Counted from the stretch's first letter, positions 10,122 to 19,874 are shown. The stretch is 64,000 nt of DNA from Bradyrhizobium sp. cir1 (GCF_014198245.1 NZ_JACIHE010000009.1:62001-126000); one strand, 5' to 3'. Notes: a model not told the origin generated them from the sequence alone. Numbers and translations are program-made.

Positions 10122-11072
10122 CTAGCCCACCCGGATGCGCGGATCGACGACGGCATAGAGGATGTCGGCGAGCAGCGAGCCGATCAGCACCATCGTCGCC
10201 GAAAACATCAGGATGCCCATCACCACGGGATAGTCGCGGTAGCCGATGGAATCGAGGAACAGCCGGCCCATGCCGGGCCAGGTGAACACGGTCTCGGCGA
10301 CCAGCGCGCCGCCAAGCAGCGTCGGAAACTGCAGGCCCGCCACGGTGATCATCGGCAGCAGCGCATTGCGCAATGCATGCACCGTGAGGATGCGCCACTC
10401 CGGCATGCCCTTGGCGCGCGCGGTGCGGATGTAGTCCTGGTTGATGACCTCCAGCATCGAGGAGCGCATGAAGCGCCCCCACATCGCGGTCTCGACCAGC
10501 GCCAGCACCATGGCCGGCGCAATCAGATGATGCACGAGGTCGAGGAAGGAGCCGTCGCCGATGGTCTGCCGGTTGCCGGCAGGCAACCAGCCGAGCTTGA
10601 CCGAGAACACGTAGATGGTGACGAGGCCGAACCAGAAGGTCGGGATCGACAGCGCGATCATGGCGCCGACGGTAGCGAGCGTATCGAACACCGAATAGCG
10701 GCGCAGCGCGCCCAGCACGCCGATCCAGCAGCCGAGCAGCACCGCGATGATGGTTGCCGTCGCCATCAGCTCCAGCGTCGCCCCGAGATGCGAGGAGATC
10801 ACCGACAGCACGGCCTCGCCATCGCGATAGGACTTGCCCCAATCGCCCTTCAGCATGCGGCCGAACCAGTCGAGGTACTGGATCGGCAGCGGCCGATCGA
10901 GGCCAAGCTGCCTGGTGACGCGGTCGAGATCCTCCTGCGTCATCTGGCCGGAGACGGCAAACTGCGAGAGCGGGCCGCCCGGCGCCAGATGCAGGATGGC
11001 AAAGCCGATCGCCGAAACGATCACGAGCAGCATGATCGCCTGCGCCAGGCGATTGGCGACGTAGCGGGCCAT
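10122..11072 (-). CDS. Peptide-type ABC transporter permease (DppB type)
   Basis: This 316-residue membrane protein has the standard DppB start (MARYVANRLAQAIMLLVIVS). A periplasmic segment with QLGLDRPLPIQYLDWFGRML follows, then five or six helices. The EAA loop reads DYIRTARAKGMPEWRILTVH. It is the translocation partner of the DppC-type permease and begins 27 bases after the binding-protein stop. Family members import di- and oligopeptides, glutathione, opines and other small amides. Context here favours an amine-bearing substrate. Confidence 0.94.
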   Translation of the reverse strand: MARYVANRLAQAIMLLVIVSAIGFAILHLAPGGPLSQFAVSGQMTQEDLDRVTRQLGLDRPLPIQYLDWFGRMLKGDWGKSYRDGEAVLSVISSHLGATLELMATATIIAVLLGCWIGVLGALRRYSVFDTLATVGAMIALSIPTFWFGLVTIYVFSVKLGWLPAGNRQTIGDGSFLDLVHHLIAPAMVLALVETAMWGRFMRSSMLEVINQDYIRTARAKGMPEWRILTVHALRNALLPMITVAGLQFPTLLGGALVAETVFTWPGMGRLFLDSIGYRDYPVVMGILMFSATMVLIGSLLADILYAVVDPRIRVG

Positions 11073-11099
11073 CTCAGGCGATCCAGCCGGCCTGAGACA

Positions 11100-12791
11100 T
11101 CAGGCCCAATACCATTCGCGCATGTTCCAGCTGTTGATCGACATGTTGATGTTGGGACGGAAGCCTTGCAGCCCCTCCTTGATGCCCTCAGCGATGAAGC
11201 TTTGAAACAGCGGCAGGATCGCGAGGTCGTTGCGGATGAGCTTTTGCAGCTCGCCATAGGTCGCCTTGCGCTGCGCCAGGTCGAATTGCTTGGCGCCTTG
11301 AGAAAGCAGCCGGTCGGCCTCCGCACTCTGATATTGATAGGTGTTGTAGCCGCGGCCGCCCTTGGCGGGAATGGCACCGGAGCCGAAGCGCGGCGTCACG
11401 TCGGGGTCGCTGCCCAGCATGAAGTTCACGCCGACGATCACCGAATTGAACTTCGATTGCTGCCAGAAGTCGCCCCAGATCACGGCCGCCGGCATGTTGT
11501 TGACGCGCATCGTTGCGCCAATGGCCCGCCAGTCCTGGATCAGGAGTTGCTGGCACTGCTCGCGCACGGCGCTGCCCGCCGTCGTCGAATTGGTGAATTC
11601 GAGCTTGACGCCGCCCTTCTCGCGAATGCCGCTGGAGCCGCGAACCCAGCCCGCAGCGTCGAGCAGCGCATTGGCCTTGGCAGGATCGTATTTGTGCTGC
11701 GGCAGCCCCTGCTGGAACGACCAGGCCTGCTGCGGCACGAAGCTCTCGGTCTGCGTCGGCAGGCCGTAATAGAGCGCATCGATGATCGCCTGCTTGTTGA
11801 TGCCGAGATAGAGCGCCTCGCGCACGGCACGGTCGGCGAAGGGACCAAAATCCAGGTTGGGCGCGATATGCTCCACCGACGAGGTCGAGGAGACGAAGAT
11901 CTTGCGGCCCTTCAGCGTCTTCGCCTCCTGCACGAAGTTCGGCAGGATGCCCGCGAGGCCGGTGTAGTCGACCTGGCCGGTGCGGAACTGCGTGTAGAGC
12001 ACGGTGAGATCAGGGATGTATTTGAAGACCACGCGTTCGACGTACGGCCCCTTGCCGTGATAGCCGGTGTGGGCATTCAACTGGATATGATCGCCAGGCA
12101 CGCGCTCGGCCCAGCGGAACGGGCCGGTCCCCACCGGCGCGTTGTGGAACGGCGAGGCATTCGGATCGGACACCTTCTCCAGGATGTGCTTGGGCACGAT
12201 GAAGGTGAACGAGGCCAGGATCGACATGTAGGGCGAATAGGGCGCTTCCATCCGCCAATGGATCTCGTCGGGCGCCACGACGGTGATGTCCTTGACGAGG
12301 CTATGGCCGACCCGGCTGCGCGCGCGGAAACCGGGATTGTTGATCAGCTCGATGGAGAATTTGACGTCCTCCGCCGTGAACGGCGTGCCGTCGTGCCACT
12401 TCACGTCGCTGCGGAGCTTGATCTTCCAGGTCAACCCGTCGGCCGACAGGCCGCCATTCTCGAGGGTCGGGACTTCGCGGGCGAGGTCGGGAACGAAATT
12501 CCCGTCGGGGTCGATGTACCAGAGCGGCGAAAACACCTGCCACCAGATGCCCTGATCGACCTCGATGCCCGGCATCAACGGATGGAAGACGGTCGGCTCC
12601 TGCGACAGCGCCGCGATCACCTGGCCGCGCGGCTTGCTCGGCGGGCTGGTCGGGCGCTCGGTCTGCGCGAAGGCGTTGCCCCCGAGGCTCCATCCCGCGG
12701 CCGCGCCGGCGCCGAGCTGGAAGAATTGACGGCGATTCGGAACACCGAGATGCACTGCCCCAACGCCGAACTTGCCGGTGTCGCCTGCCAT
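11100..12791 (-). CDS. Peptide-type ABC transporter binding protein, Tat-like signal
   Basis: This 563-residue family-5 solute-binding protein is the first gene of the operon. NRRQFFQLGAGAAAGWSLGG near residue 18 resembles a twin-arginine signal, cleaved after AFA, although a 17-residue extension precedes it. The mature part shows WKIKLRSDVKWHDGTPFTAEDVKFS, typical of DppA/OppA proteins, and NMREWYWA at the C-terminus. GGAG lies 8 bases before the ATG. The large protein size fits a peptide, opine or conjugated amine ligand. Confidence 0.93.
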   Translation of the reverse strand: MAGDTGKFGVGAVHLGVPNRRQFFQLGAGAAAGWSLGGNAFAQTERPTSPPSKPRGQVIAALSQEPTVFHPLMPGIEVDQGIWWQVFSPLWYIDPDGNFVPDLAREVPTLENGGLSADGLTWKIKLRSDVKWHDGTPFTAEDVKFSIELINNPGFRARSRVGHSLVKDITVVAPDEIHWRMEAPYSPYMSILASFTFIVPKHILEKVSDPNASPFHNAPVGTGPFRWAERVPGDHIQLNAHTGYHGKGPYVERVVFKYIPDLTVLYTQFRTGQVDYTGLAGILPNFVQEAKTLKGRKIFVSSTSSVEHIAPNLDFGPFADRAVREALYLGINKQAIIDALYYGLPTQTESFVPQQAWSFQQGLPQHKYDPAKANALLDAAGWVRGSSGIREKGGVKLEFTNSTTAGSAVREQCQQLLIQDWRAIGATMRVNNMPAAVIWGDFWQQSKFNSVIVGVNFMLGSDPDVTPRFGSGAIPAKGGRGYNTYQYQSAEADRLLSQGAKQFDLAQRKATYGELQKLIRNDLAILPLFQSFIAEGIKEGLQGFRPNINMSINSWNMREWYWA

Positions 12792-13010
12792 GACCCACTC
12801 TCCGTTGTCGCACGCGGCACCGTCTCCCGCGCCCCCGAGACCCCGGCAAGGGACAAGGAGTGGGCTTTAGTGCTTCTAAATTTTTCGATCAAAAGTTCAC
12901 CATGACTAAATACAGCTGTCAATCGCATTGCTAGTATGCGCGACCTTTTCACTGTGACTGAACCTCGGACCGACGCGGTCCCGGGGTGAGACGATGCATG
13001 GGAGAGCGAC
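12792..13010. promoter_or_regulatory. Divergent promoter region of the peptide-type operon and its XRE-cupin regulator
   Basis: This 219-base region has its AT-rich core at 12875-12945. On the minus strand a perfect TTGACA hexamer lies at 12917-12922, but no good -10 follows at 17 bases. An imperfect GATC-centred dyad with T-rich and A-rich arms lies at 12881-12895. The regulator binding site is not resolved by eye. Confidence 0.35.
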
Positions 13011-13643
13011 ATGAATGGTCGCGGCGATACGAACGGCACCAAGGACGCCCCGGCGAACGAGGCCGACGATGCGGTCGACCAGCGCCTCGGCGAGACCGTG
13101 CGGCTGCTGCGTCAGCGCGCCGGGCTCTCGATCCAGGACGTCGCCAACAAGACCGGCCTCTCCAACGGCATGATCAGCCAGCTCGAACGCGCGCGCGCCA
13201 TGCCGTCGATCCGCACCCTGCGCCTGCTCAGCATCGCGCTCGACGTGCCGATCTCCTACTTCTTCGAGACCAGCGAGCCCGGCGACGTGCAGCGCTACAT
13301 CGTGCGCAAGAACGCGAGGCGCCTGCTGCGCCTCACCGCCAGCGGCGTCGTCAAGGAAGCCCTCACCCCCGACGGCAAGGGCCAGCTCGAGTTCTACGAA
13401 CTCACGCTCAATCCCGGCGCCTCCTCAGGCACCGACTTCCTCCAGCACACCGGCGAGAAGGCGGGCTACATCCTGTCGGGCAGCCTGCGGCTGTGGCTCG
13501 ACAACCAGGCCCATCTGCTGGAGGCCGGCGACAGTTTCCGCTTTCCGAGCATCGTGCCGCACATGTTCGACAACCCGACCCAGCAGGTGGCGCGAGCAAT
13601 CTGGGTGACGACGCTGCTCCAGACCGATTCGCCGGCAGGTTGA
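13011..13643 (+). CDS. XRE-family regulator with C-terminal cupin domain
   Basis: This 210-residue regulator has a lambda-repressor-like helix-turn-helix at residues 25-80 (LGETVRLLRQRAGLSIQDVA, then KTGLSNGMISQLERA). A cupin effector domain follows from about residue 110 (TGEKAGYILSGSLRLWLDNQ, EAGDSFRFPSIVPHMFDN). PuuR-type proteins of this layout repress amine and amino-acid catabolic operons and sense their metabolites. It is divergent from the binding-protein gene and is the natural candidate for control of that operon. GGAGAGCGAC precedes the ATG. Confidence 0.9.
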   Translation: MNGRGDTNGTKDAPANEADDAVDQRLGETVRLLRQRAGLSIQDVANKTGLSNGMISQLERARAMPSIRTLRLLSIALDVPISYFFETSEPGDVQRYIVRKNARRLLRLTASGVVKEALTPDGKGQLEFYELTLNPGASSGTDFLQHTGEKAGYILSGSLRLWLDNQAHLLEAGDSFRFPSIVPHMFDNPTQQVARAIWVTTLLQTDSPAG

Positions 13644-13778
13644 GGCACGCGCACTGTTCCCGGCGTCCCCGGTGCCGCAAATTGACCCTCGACGGAGAGC
13701 CGGGCAGTCTGTAGCTGACATGATGCCGGCTCGTCGACGGCGCGGCGGGCGGTCCGCGGCTGACGTCTTTGGTGTGAC

Positions 13779-15653
13779 ATGAAACTCAGGGGGCTTCTGA
13801 CACTCGCGATGGCCGCGCAGCTCGTCGTGACCGCCGCAGCCCTCCTCGCCTCCTATGCCGTGACCGGAACCGCCGGCGGCTTCGGCACTCCCCAGCTCAT
13901 TGCCCTGCTCGCAAGCGCCGCCATTGCGGCGCTGATCGCGCGTCTGTGCCTGCGTGCGATCGAGACGACGCAGCACAAGCAGGCTGCCGCAGCCCTGGCG
14001 GATCAGACGAAGGCCATCGCCGAGAGCGCGCAGATGACGCAAGCCATCATCAAGACCGCACTCGACGCCTTCGTCCAGACCGACGAGCGCGGCATCGTCC
14101 TGGAGTGGAGCTTCCAGGCCGAAGCCCTGACCGGATGGACGCGCCACGAGGCCATCGGCGCCGACGTCGTCGACCTCCTCGTCGCCGAGCCGCTCCGGGC
14201 CGGCTTCAGGCAACGCATGATGCGGCTGTTGCCGGAACTGTCGCACGCGCCGATCGGCATCCGCTTCGAGGCGAGCCTGCTGCACAGGAACGGCGGCGAG
14301 ATCCTGATCGAGGCGTCCAGCACGGCACTGCGTCTCGGGGGGCGCCAAATCATCAACACCTTCGTCAAGGACGTCACGCAGAAACGGGCCGCCGAGGAGC
14401 AGCTGATCCAGGCCCAGAAGATGGAGGCGGTCGGGCAGCTCACCGGCGGCATCGCGCACGAATTCAACAACATGCTCACCGTGATCACCGGCACGATCGA
14501 GATCCTCGCCGACGCCGTGAAGGACAATCCGCCGCTTGCGACCATCACCAAGCTGATCAGCGAGGCCGCCGACCGCGGTGCCGCGCTGACATCGAGCCTG
14601 TTGTCCTTTGCCCGCAAGCAGGCGCTCCAGCCGGCCGAGATCGACGTCAACGAGCTGCTCGAGGAACTGGCCAGGCTGCTGCTGGCGACCTTCGACAAGA
14701 AGATCGAGATCGTGACGAAGCTGGACGCCAATGCCTGGCTGGCTTTCGCCGATCGCGGTCAATTGAGCTCGGCGCTGCTCAACCTCGCCATCAACGCCCG
14801 CGACGCGATGCTCGACGGCGGCAGACTGTCGCTGACGACACGCAACGTCGTGTTCGGCGTCCGCGAGGCCGTGGCGGTCGGCGCCGGCTATGCCGGCGAC
14901 TATGTCGAGATCGAGATCGCCGACACCGGCACGGGCATTCCGCAGGCCATTCTCGAACGCATCTTCGACCCGTTCTTCTCGACCAAGGAGGTCGGCAAGG
15001 GCACCGGGCTCGGGCTCAGCATGGTGTTCGGCTTCGTCAAGCAGTCCGGCGGCGGCATCAAGGTCGCCTCCACCGAAGGACGCGGCACGACGTTCACGAT
15101 CTACCTGCCGAAAGCCGAGACCAGCACGCTTCGCCCGGCCGGCTACGACGAGCGCAAGGTCGTGGGGGGCAAGGAAACCATCCTCTGCGTCGAGGACGAC
15201 CGCGACGTCCGCCAATACGTCACGGTGCAGCTGGAGAGTCTCGGCTACAAGGTCATCCCAGCCGCCAACGCCACCGAAGCGCTCGCCATCGCGGCGGAAG
15301 GCAAGGCGTTCGACCTGCTGTTCACCGATATCGTGATGGCCGGCGGCATCAATGGGCGCGAGCTCGCCGAGCAGATGGTGGCCGCGCGGCCCTCGCTGAG
15401 GGTGCTGTTTACCTCCGGCTACGCTTACGACTCGCCGCACACGCAGGGCCACGCCACCATGGGCGCGCCGCTGCTGACGAAGCCGTACCGCAAGGCCGAG
15501 CTCGCCCGCATGCTGCGCCGCTCTCTCGACACTGCCGTCGATTCCGCGGGCGATGCGATCCCGACGCCCTACTCGGTGGAGGCGGACGTCGAGGGCTTTC
15601 TGCGTAGGCAGGCGGCCGAAGACAGCGGCAGCACGCGATCGCGAAAGACGTAG
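13779..15653 (+). CDS. Hybrid sensor histidine kinase with PAS and receiver domains
   Basis: This 624-residue signalling protein has, in order, two N-terminal transmembrane helices (about 7-25 and 35-58) and a PAS domain (about 85-200). A HisKA domain follows with phospho-acceptor GGIAHEFNNMLTV near 225, then a HATPase domain with N box NLAINARDAM, G1 DTGTGIP and G2 GKGTGLGLS. A C-terminal receiver with DD in LCVEDDRD and the phospho-acceptor Asp in LLFTDIVMAGG ends the protein. The HEFNN H box is the HWE-independent form common in rhizobial PAS kinases. No separate response regulator lies next to it. The ribosome site is weak. Confidence 0.93.
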   Translation: MKLRGLLTLAMAAQLVVTAAALLASYAVTGTAGGFGTPQLIALLASAAIAALIARLCLRAIETTQHKQAAAALADQTKAIAESAQMTQAIIKTALDAFVQTDERGIVLEWSFQAEALTGWTRHEAIGADVVDLLVAEPLRAGFRQRMMRLLPELSHAPIGIRFEASLLHRNGGEILIEASSTALRLGGRQIINTFVKDVTQKRAAEEQLIQAQKMEAVGQLTGGIAHEFNNMLTVITGTIEILADAVKDNPPLATITKLISEAADRGAALTSSLLSFARKQALQPAEIDVNELLEELARLLLATFDKKIEIVTKLDANAWLAFADRGQLSSALLNLAINARDAMLDGGRLSLTTRNVVFGVREAVAVGAGYAGDYVEIEIADTGTGIPQAILERIFDPFFSTKEVGKGTGLGLSMVFGFVKQSGGGIKVASTEGRGTTFTIYLPKAETSTLRPAGYDERKVVGGKETILCVEDDRDVRQYVTVQLESLGYKVIPAANATEALAIAAEGKAFDLLFTDIVMAGGINGRELAEQMVAARPSLRVLFTSGYAYDSPHTQGHATMGAPLLTKPYRKAELARMLRRSLDTAVDSAGDAIPTPYSVEADVEGFLRRQAAEDSGSTRSRKT

Positions 15654-15812
15654 ATTTCAGTTGGCCGGCCGGACCGAGCCAATGATGGCTCATGCACAAT
15701 TCTCTTGCAACCTGCGCGAGCAGCCTGAATATTGTCTGACCCGGACAACCATTTCAGAGCCAGACGTTTTCAAAAACCTAAGCCTTACTCGGCATCATTC
15801 GAGGACCAGCCG

Positions 15813-16460
15813 ATGGCGGACGCCACAAATCAACAATTCAAAGAGCAGACGCCGAACACCTACAAGTGGGCACTGGGAGCAAGCGGCGTGGTCGCAGTCG
15901 CGACAACAGCGGCGCTGTCCGTAGCCCCTGAAGTCGCGGGTTACGCTATGGCTGGCCTGATGTTCTTCATCTTGCTGATGTTCATTGTCGTCAACTTGGA
16001 GATTGGGACCACTGCCAATACCAATCCCCTTGCGCAAAATGCGCGGCTTCAGGTGAAGGTCTTGTCCTGGTTTGCAACCGTTGCTCTCATCCTAGGAGCG
16101 ACATCGATCATGTCGTCGATCCTGCTTGGATGGCCACTACAAATATCGATTGCCCAAGACACGGGATCGAAGAAGTACCTCGATTCCATCAAGCGCTATG
16201 ACCTCCCGAAAAGCAGCATCGAGCGAATTGCGGCCGGCGTCTGGCAGGAAAGACTTTTGAGGGATAATTCCGTTCTCTACACATACACGGAGACGAGCTT
16301 CACGCCGCAATTCCTGACATTGTGGGACGACAAGCGAAACGTAACGGTGCGAGTTCCAACGCGGGGCGGCATGCTGGAATGGTCCATCAACGACAAATTT
16401 AAGGACTGCGACGGCGAGTATTGCTGGGGCGATGTCAACCAGGCCACGATGTTCAGATGA
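15813..16460 (+). CDS. Small membrane protein of unknown function
   Basis: No family was recognised. From the ATG at 15813, chosen because GAGG lies about 9 bases upstream, the protein has 215 residues; a TTG at 15732 would add 27. It has a short polar N-terminus, then hydrophobic segments at about 20-38, 42-62 and 80-105, and a soluble C-terminal half. That half reads LDSIKRYDLPKSSIERIAAG and ends in a Cys pair (DCDGEYCWGD). Codon use is less GC-rich than its neighbours, suggesting an accessory gene. It stands alone between the histidine kinase and the convergent AraC gene. Confidence 0.7.
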   Translation: MADATNQQFKEQTPNTYKWALGASGVVAVATTAALSVAPEVAGYAMAGLMFFILLMFIVVNLEIGTTANTNPLAQNARLQVKVLSWFATVALILGATSIMSSILLGWPLQISIAQDTGSKKYLDSIKRYDLPKSSIERIAAGVWQERLLRDNSVLYTYTETSFTPQFLTLWDDKRNVTVRVPTRGGMLEWSINDKFKDCDGEYCWGDVNQATMFR

Positions 16461-16522
16461 TGATGGATCGTCCTTGTCTCTCGCTTTTCGACAAAATATT
16501 GATCGGGACGCCGGCGTTTTCT

Positions 16523-17548
16523 CTAGCTCATCCTCCGCCGCAGCGTGGCCGACGGCGTCTCGCCGAATTTTTCGCGGTAGGCGCCGGCCATGCGGCCGAG
16601 ATGGGTGAAGCCGAGATCGAAGGCGATCTCGGTGATTGAGGCGTCGGGCGCGGCCTGCCCGAGCCGCGCGTGCAGGCCGGCAAGGCGCATGTCGAGCAGC
16701 ATCTGTGAGATCGAGATGCCGAAGTGACGGCGGAAGCCGAGCTGGAGCGCGCGGATGCCGATGCCGGAGGCGCGGGCAAGCTGTACGAGGTCGAGCGGCT
16801 CGCCGGCATTGTCCTCAAGATGGTCGCGCGCGGCGCGGAGCGCCCGCGGCAGCCGCTCGGCTTGCCCCGAGAACGTCCGGATAGCATCCGACAGGCCATG
16901 ACGCTGCCCATTGAGGAGGAGATCGAGCAGCGCCTCGCGCCAATCGGCCATTGCGACCGGTGACATCCTGCCGGACGGCCCGAGGCGCTCGGCAATCAGC
17001 ATCAGCTCGGCAAGGCCGGTTTGCAGGCGGCGCCCGGAGGACGTGTCCAGGTCGATCGCAGCATCGAACTCGACCGCGCCAGCCGCCCTGCCCGACAGCG
17101 CCGCAGCACGCTGCTCGACCATGCGGCGGTCGAGCAGCAGGATCGCCTGCGCGCAGTCGCTCCACGCCATCCGGGTCGGGATGGTCGGCGACAGCAGCGA
17201 CGCCGTCCGGCCTGGACTTGCATCGAGCTCACCGGCACCGGCACGTATGCGGGCCGAGCCCGTGAGCGGGACCTGCACCAGGAAGAAGCGTTCGAGGCAG
17301 CCGGGATCGATACTGACCGATCCGCCATAGGCGACGTAGTTGATGGAAAAGCCGTCGAAGGCCGCGCAATTGTGCCGGGCCGAGAAACCGGCCGCACGCG
17401 GCCGTGACGGTGTCAGATCGTGCGGGCAGAAGATGCGCCCGATCTGCTCGGCCGCTTCGTCGACATCGTCAGTGGTGACGCGGGCGAAATCCGCAAGCCG
17501 TTCGGCTGCAGACGTCCTTGCGCTCATTTCCTGCACGGCTGCGGACAT
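16523..17548 (-). CDS. AraC-family regulator with AraC-like ligand-binding N-domain
   Basis: This 341-residue regulator has an N-terminal effector domain of the AraC_binding_2 kind, about residues 40-220. A C-terminal double helix-turn-helix starts near 240 (LDLVQLARASGIGIRALQLG, then ITEIAFDLGFTHLGRMAGAY). It is divergent from the cupin and flavin monooxygenase genes and likely activates them. The promoter between them has a perfect -10 and a poor -35, which suits an activator. Regulators of this subfamily often sense aromatic or small organic compounds. Confidence 0.9.
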   Translation of the reverse strand: MSAAVQEMSARTSAAERLADFARVTTDDVDEAAEQIGRIFCPHDLTPSRPRAAGFSARHNCAAFDGFSINYVAYGGSVSIDPGCLERFFLVQVPLTGSARIRAGAGELDASPGRTASLLSPTIPTRMAWSDCAQAILLLDRRMVEQRAAALSGRAAGAVEFDAAIDLDTSSGRRLQTGLAELMLIAERLGPSGRMSPVAMADWREALLDLLLNGQRHGLSDAIRTFSGQAERLPRALRAARDHLEDNAGEPLDLVQLARASGIGIRALQLGFRRHFGISISQMLLDMRLAGLHARLGQAAPDASITEIAFDLGFTHLGRMAGAYREKFGETPSATLRRRMS

Positions 17549-17586
17549 CGTCGACCACGCTTCGCGTCACGGAATTGCTTTAAGCC

Positions 17587-17592
17587 TATAAT
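17587..17592 (+). promoter_or_regulatory. Candidate activator-dependent promoter for cupin-monooxygenase genes (-10 TATAAT)
   Basis: A perfect TATAAT lies in the 189-base divergent region between the AraC gene and the cupin gene. The matching -35 window (17564-17569, GCGTCA) is poor. That pattern is usual where an AraC-type activator recruits polymerase. This is a sequence match only. Confidence 0.35.
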
Positions 17593-17737
17593 AGTTCCTC
17601 AAACGCGAAAAGGGCCGCAAGGCGCAAAATCGTCGTGCTGCATGGCAATAGCCGCATCCGGATTCGTTTAGCGGATAGACAGGCGGCCCATGGCCGGCCG
17701 AAGCTCCGTCCCCGCCGGAATCCATGAGGAGCAAGCC

Positions 17738-18187
17738 ATGACTGCACTCGAAAAGGGCATTACCGCCAACGGCACGGGCTATGGCGGCAAGAGCTGGAAC
17801 ATCCTTGGCCAGGTCTATTTCCCCAAGGCCGTCACCGATTCCACCTTTGCGTTCGAGACCAACAGCGATCCCGGACAGTTCGTGCCGGTGCACATCCACC
17901 CGACCCAGGACGAGTTTATCCTGGTGCAGGAAGGCACGCTCGACCTCAAGCTCGACGGCCAATGGGTCAAGGCCCATGCCGGCGACCTCGTGCGCATGCC
18001 GCGCGGCATTCCGCACGGCTATTTCAACAAATCCGACAAGCCGTGCCGCGCGCTGTTCTGGGTCTCGCCGATGCAGAAGCTGGAGGCGCTGTTCAATCAG
18101 CTGCACAATCTGACCGACCCTGCCGAGGTCGTACGCATCTCGGCGCTGCACGAGGTCGACTTCCTGCCGCCCGAGGCCAACGACTAG
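17738..18187 (+). CDS. Cupin-domain protein
   Basis: This 149-residue single-domain cupin carries metal-binding motif 1 as GQFVPVHIHPTQDEFILVQEG (two His and a Glu) and motif 2 as GDLVRMPRGIPHGYFNKSD (His). The start at 17738 is preferred to one at 17690 because TGAGGAGCAAGCC is an excellent ribosome site. It stands 105 bases upstream of a flavin monooxygenase and is divergent from an AraC regulator, so it probably acts in the same catabolic step as a small isomerase, decarboxylase or dioxygenase. The exact reaction is unknown. Confidence 0.85.
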   Translation: MTALEKGITANGTGYGGKSWNILGQVYFPKAVTDSTFAFETNSDPGQFVPVHIHPTQDEFILVQEGTLDLKLDGQWVKAHAGDLVRMPRGIPHGYFNKSDKPCRALFWVSPMQKLEALFNQLHNLTDPAEVVRISALHEVDFLPPEAND

Positions 18188-18292
18188 GCGGCAGCCTCCC
18201 CGACCACCTTCATCTGCCTGCAGGCCCTGCCGGCCGCGCTTTGCGGCCGAACGTGGCCGCTTGCGCGAAACAAATCGATTGCGAGCAATCCC

Positions 18293-19783
18293 ATGGTCAG
18301 CCCAAAACATGTCTGCGTGATCGGCGCCGGCGTCTCCGGCCTCGCCGCCGCAAAAACGTTCGCGGCCCGCGGCCACCGCGTCACCATCGTCGAGCGCAGC
18401 GGCGATCTCGGCGGCGTCTGGGAGCCGGCACGTTCCTACCCCGACGTGCAGACCCAGAGCCCGAAGCACCTCTACCGCTACACCGATCGCGCCATGCCGG
18501 ACGCCTATCCGGAATGGCCGACCGGACCGCAGGTCCACGCCTATCTCGCCGACTACGCCAGGAGTTTTGGCCTCGACCGCATGCTGCGCCTCGACACCGA
18601 GGTCGCCGGCATGGCGCGGCGCGCCGACGGCAGACCGGGCTGGACACTGACCCTGGCGAGCAAGGACGGCACCACGAGCGAAGACTTCGATTTCGTCGCG
18701 GTCTGCACCGGGCAGTTCAACGAGCCGCGCGAACTGCATTGCCCGGGCGAGAATGGCTTCCTGGCGCAGGGCGGCCAGATCCTGCATTCGTCGAAATATG
18801 GGGATCCGGCGCTGGCGAAAGGCCGCCGCGTCGTCGTGCTCGGCGGCTCGAAATCGGCGACCGACATCGCCGTGAACGCGGTGAAGTCAGGCGCGCGCGA
18901 GGTCACCATCGTGATGCGCGAGCCGGTCTGGCGCATCCCCTATTTCATCGGCGGCCTCGTCAACTTCAAGCGCATTCTCTACATCCGCGCGCAGGAGGAG
19001 ATGTTCCCGGGCTGGGGCGCCAGCGCGATGGCAAGGCTTGCGCACCGCATTGCCGCGCCGCTGGTCTGGGCCAATTGGCGCGGGCTGGAGAGCCTGCTCA
19101 AGACGCAGCTCAAGCTCAAGCAGTGCAAGATGGTGCCGACGGAGCGCATCGAGGATGGCGTCAACTGCTCGGTGCCGATCGCAACGCCGGGCTTCTATCC
19201 GATGGTCGCCGACGGCCGCATCAAGGCGGTGTTCGGCACGTTCGATCATTACGAGGGCGACACGATCGTGATGAGCGGCGGCGAGCGCGTCGGTGCCGAT
19301 GTCGCGGTGCTTGCGATCGGCTACAAGCTCGGCGTGCCATTCCTGCCGACGGCATATCGAGAGAAACTGGTCGATCCCGACGGGCAGTACCGGCTCTATC
19401 GCCTGATCGCCAATCCTGATGTGCCGGAGCTCGGCTTCGTCGGCTTCAACTCCTCGTTCTGCACCGTGCTCTGCGCCGACCTCGCGGCCAACTGGCTGGT
19501 GCGCTACGCCGACGGCCAGCTCGCGAACCAGCCGACGGCGCAGGCGATGCGCGACAACATCGAGATGATGCTGCATTTCAAGCGCGTCGAGCGGCCGGCG
19601 GCCGGCGTCTATGGCGGTCTCTGCGTCGCGCCCTATCACTACCGGCATTTCGACGAACTGATGGCCGATATCGGCACGAAGGAGCAGAAGCGCGGCGGAC
19701 TTGCAGGCCGCTTTCAGCCGCCGGACGCGGATGCCTATGCCAAGTTCCTGGCGACCGCGCCGGAGTACCGGGCGGCGGGATGA
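18293..19783 (+). CDS. Flavin-containing monooxygenase (FMO/Baeyer-Villiger-like)
   Basis: This 496-residue two-dinucleotide-fold monooxygenase has FAD-binding GAGVSGLAAAKTFAARG at about residues 9-25. The NADPH-binding site is VVLGGSKSATDIAVNAVKSG near 183. The class fingerprint F-x-G-x-x-x-H-x-x-x-Y is nearly intact: GQILHSSKY keeps G, H and Y, but the first position is Gln. It would insert oxygen into an amine, sulfide or ketone using NADPH. It lies downstream of a cupin gene under probable AraC control. The substrate class cannot be decided from sequence. Confidence 0.88.
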   Translation: MVSPKHVCVIGAGVSGLAAAKTFAARGHRVTIVERSGDLGGVWEPARSYPDVQTQSPKHLYRYTDRAMPDAYPEWPTGPQVHAYLADYARSFGLDRMLRLDTEVAGMARRADGRPGWTLTLASKDGTTSEDFDFVAVCTGQFNEPRELHCPGENGFLAQGGQILHSSKYGDPALAKGRRVVVLGGSKSATDIAVNAVKSGAREVTIVMREPVWRIPYFIGGLVNFKRILYIRAQEEMFPGWGASAMARLAHRIAAPLVWANWRGLESLLKTQLKLKQCKMVPTERIEDGVNCSVPIATPGFYPMVADGRIKAVFGTFDHYEGDTIVMSGGERVGADVAVLAIGYKLGVPFLPTAYREKLVDPDGQYRLYRLIANPDVPELGFVGFNSSFCTVLCADLAANWLVRYADGQLANQPTAQAMRDNIEMMLHFKRVERPAAGVYGGLCVAPYHYRHFDELMADIGTKEQKRGGLAGRFQPPDADAYAKFLATAPEYRAAG

Positions 19784-19874
19784 GATCGGAGAGCCCGATT
19801 TGCGGCTCGCCAGACCACGGGTTTGATGTTTACGATCCCATCGCCAACGAATCTCCTGCGCATGGGAACCCGTC

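Noticed and set aside
9135..12905. 1256-codon open frame on the plus strand opposite the peptide transporter genes
   Set aside because: Its translation is rich in His, Arg, Asp and Gln with no domain. It is antisense to well-supported genes, the usual shadow effect in high-GC DNA.
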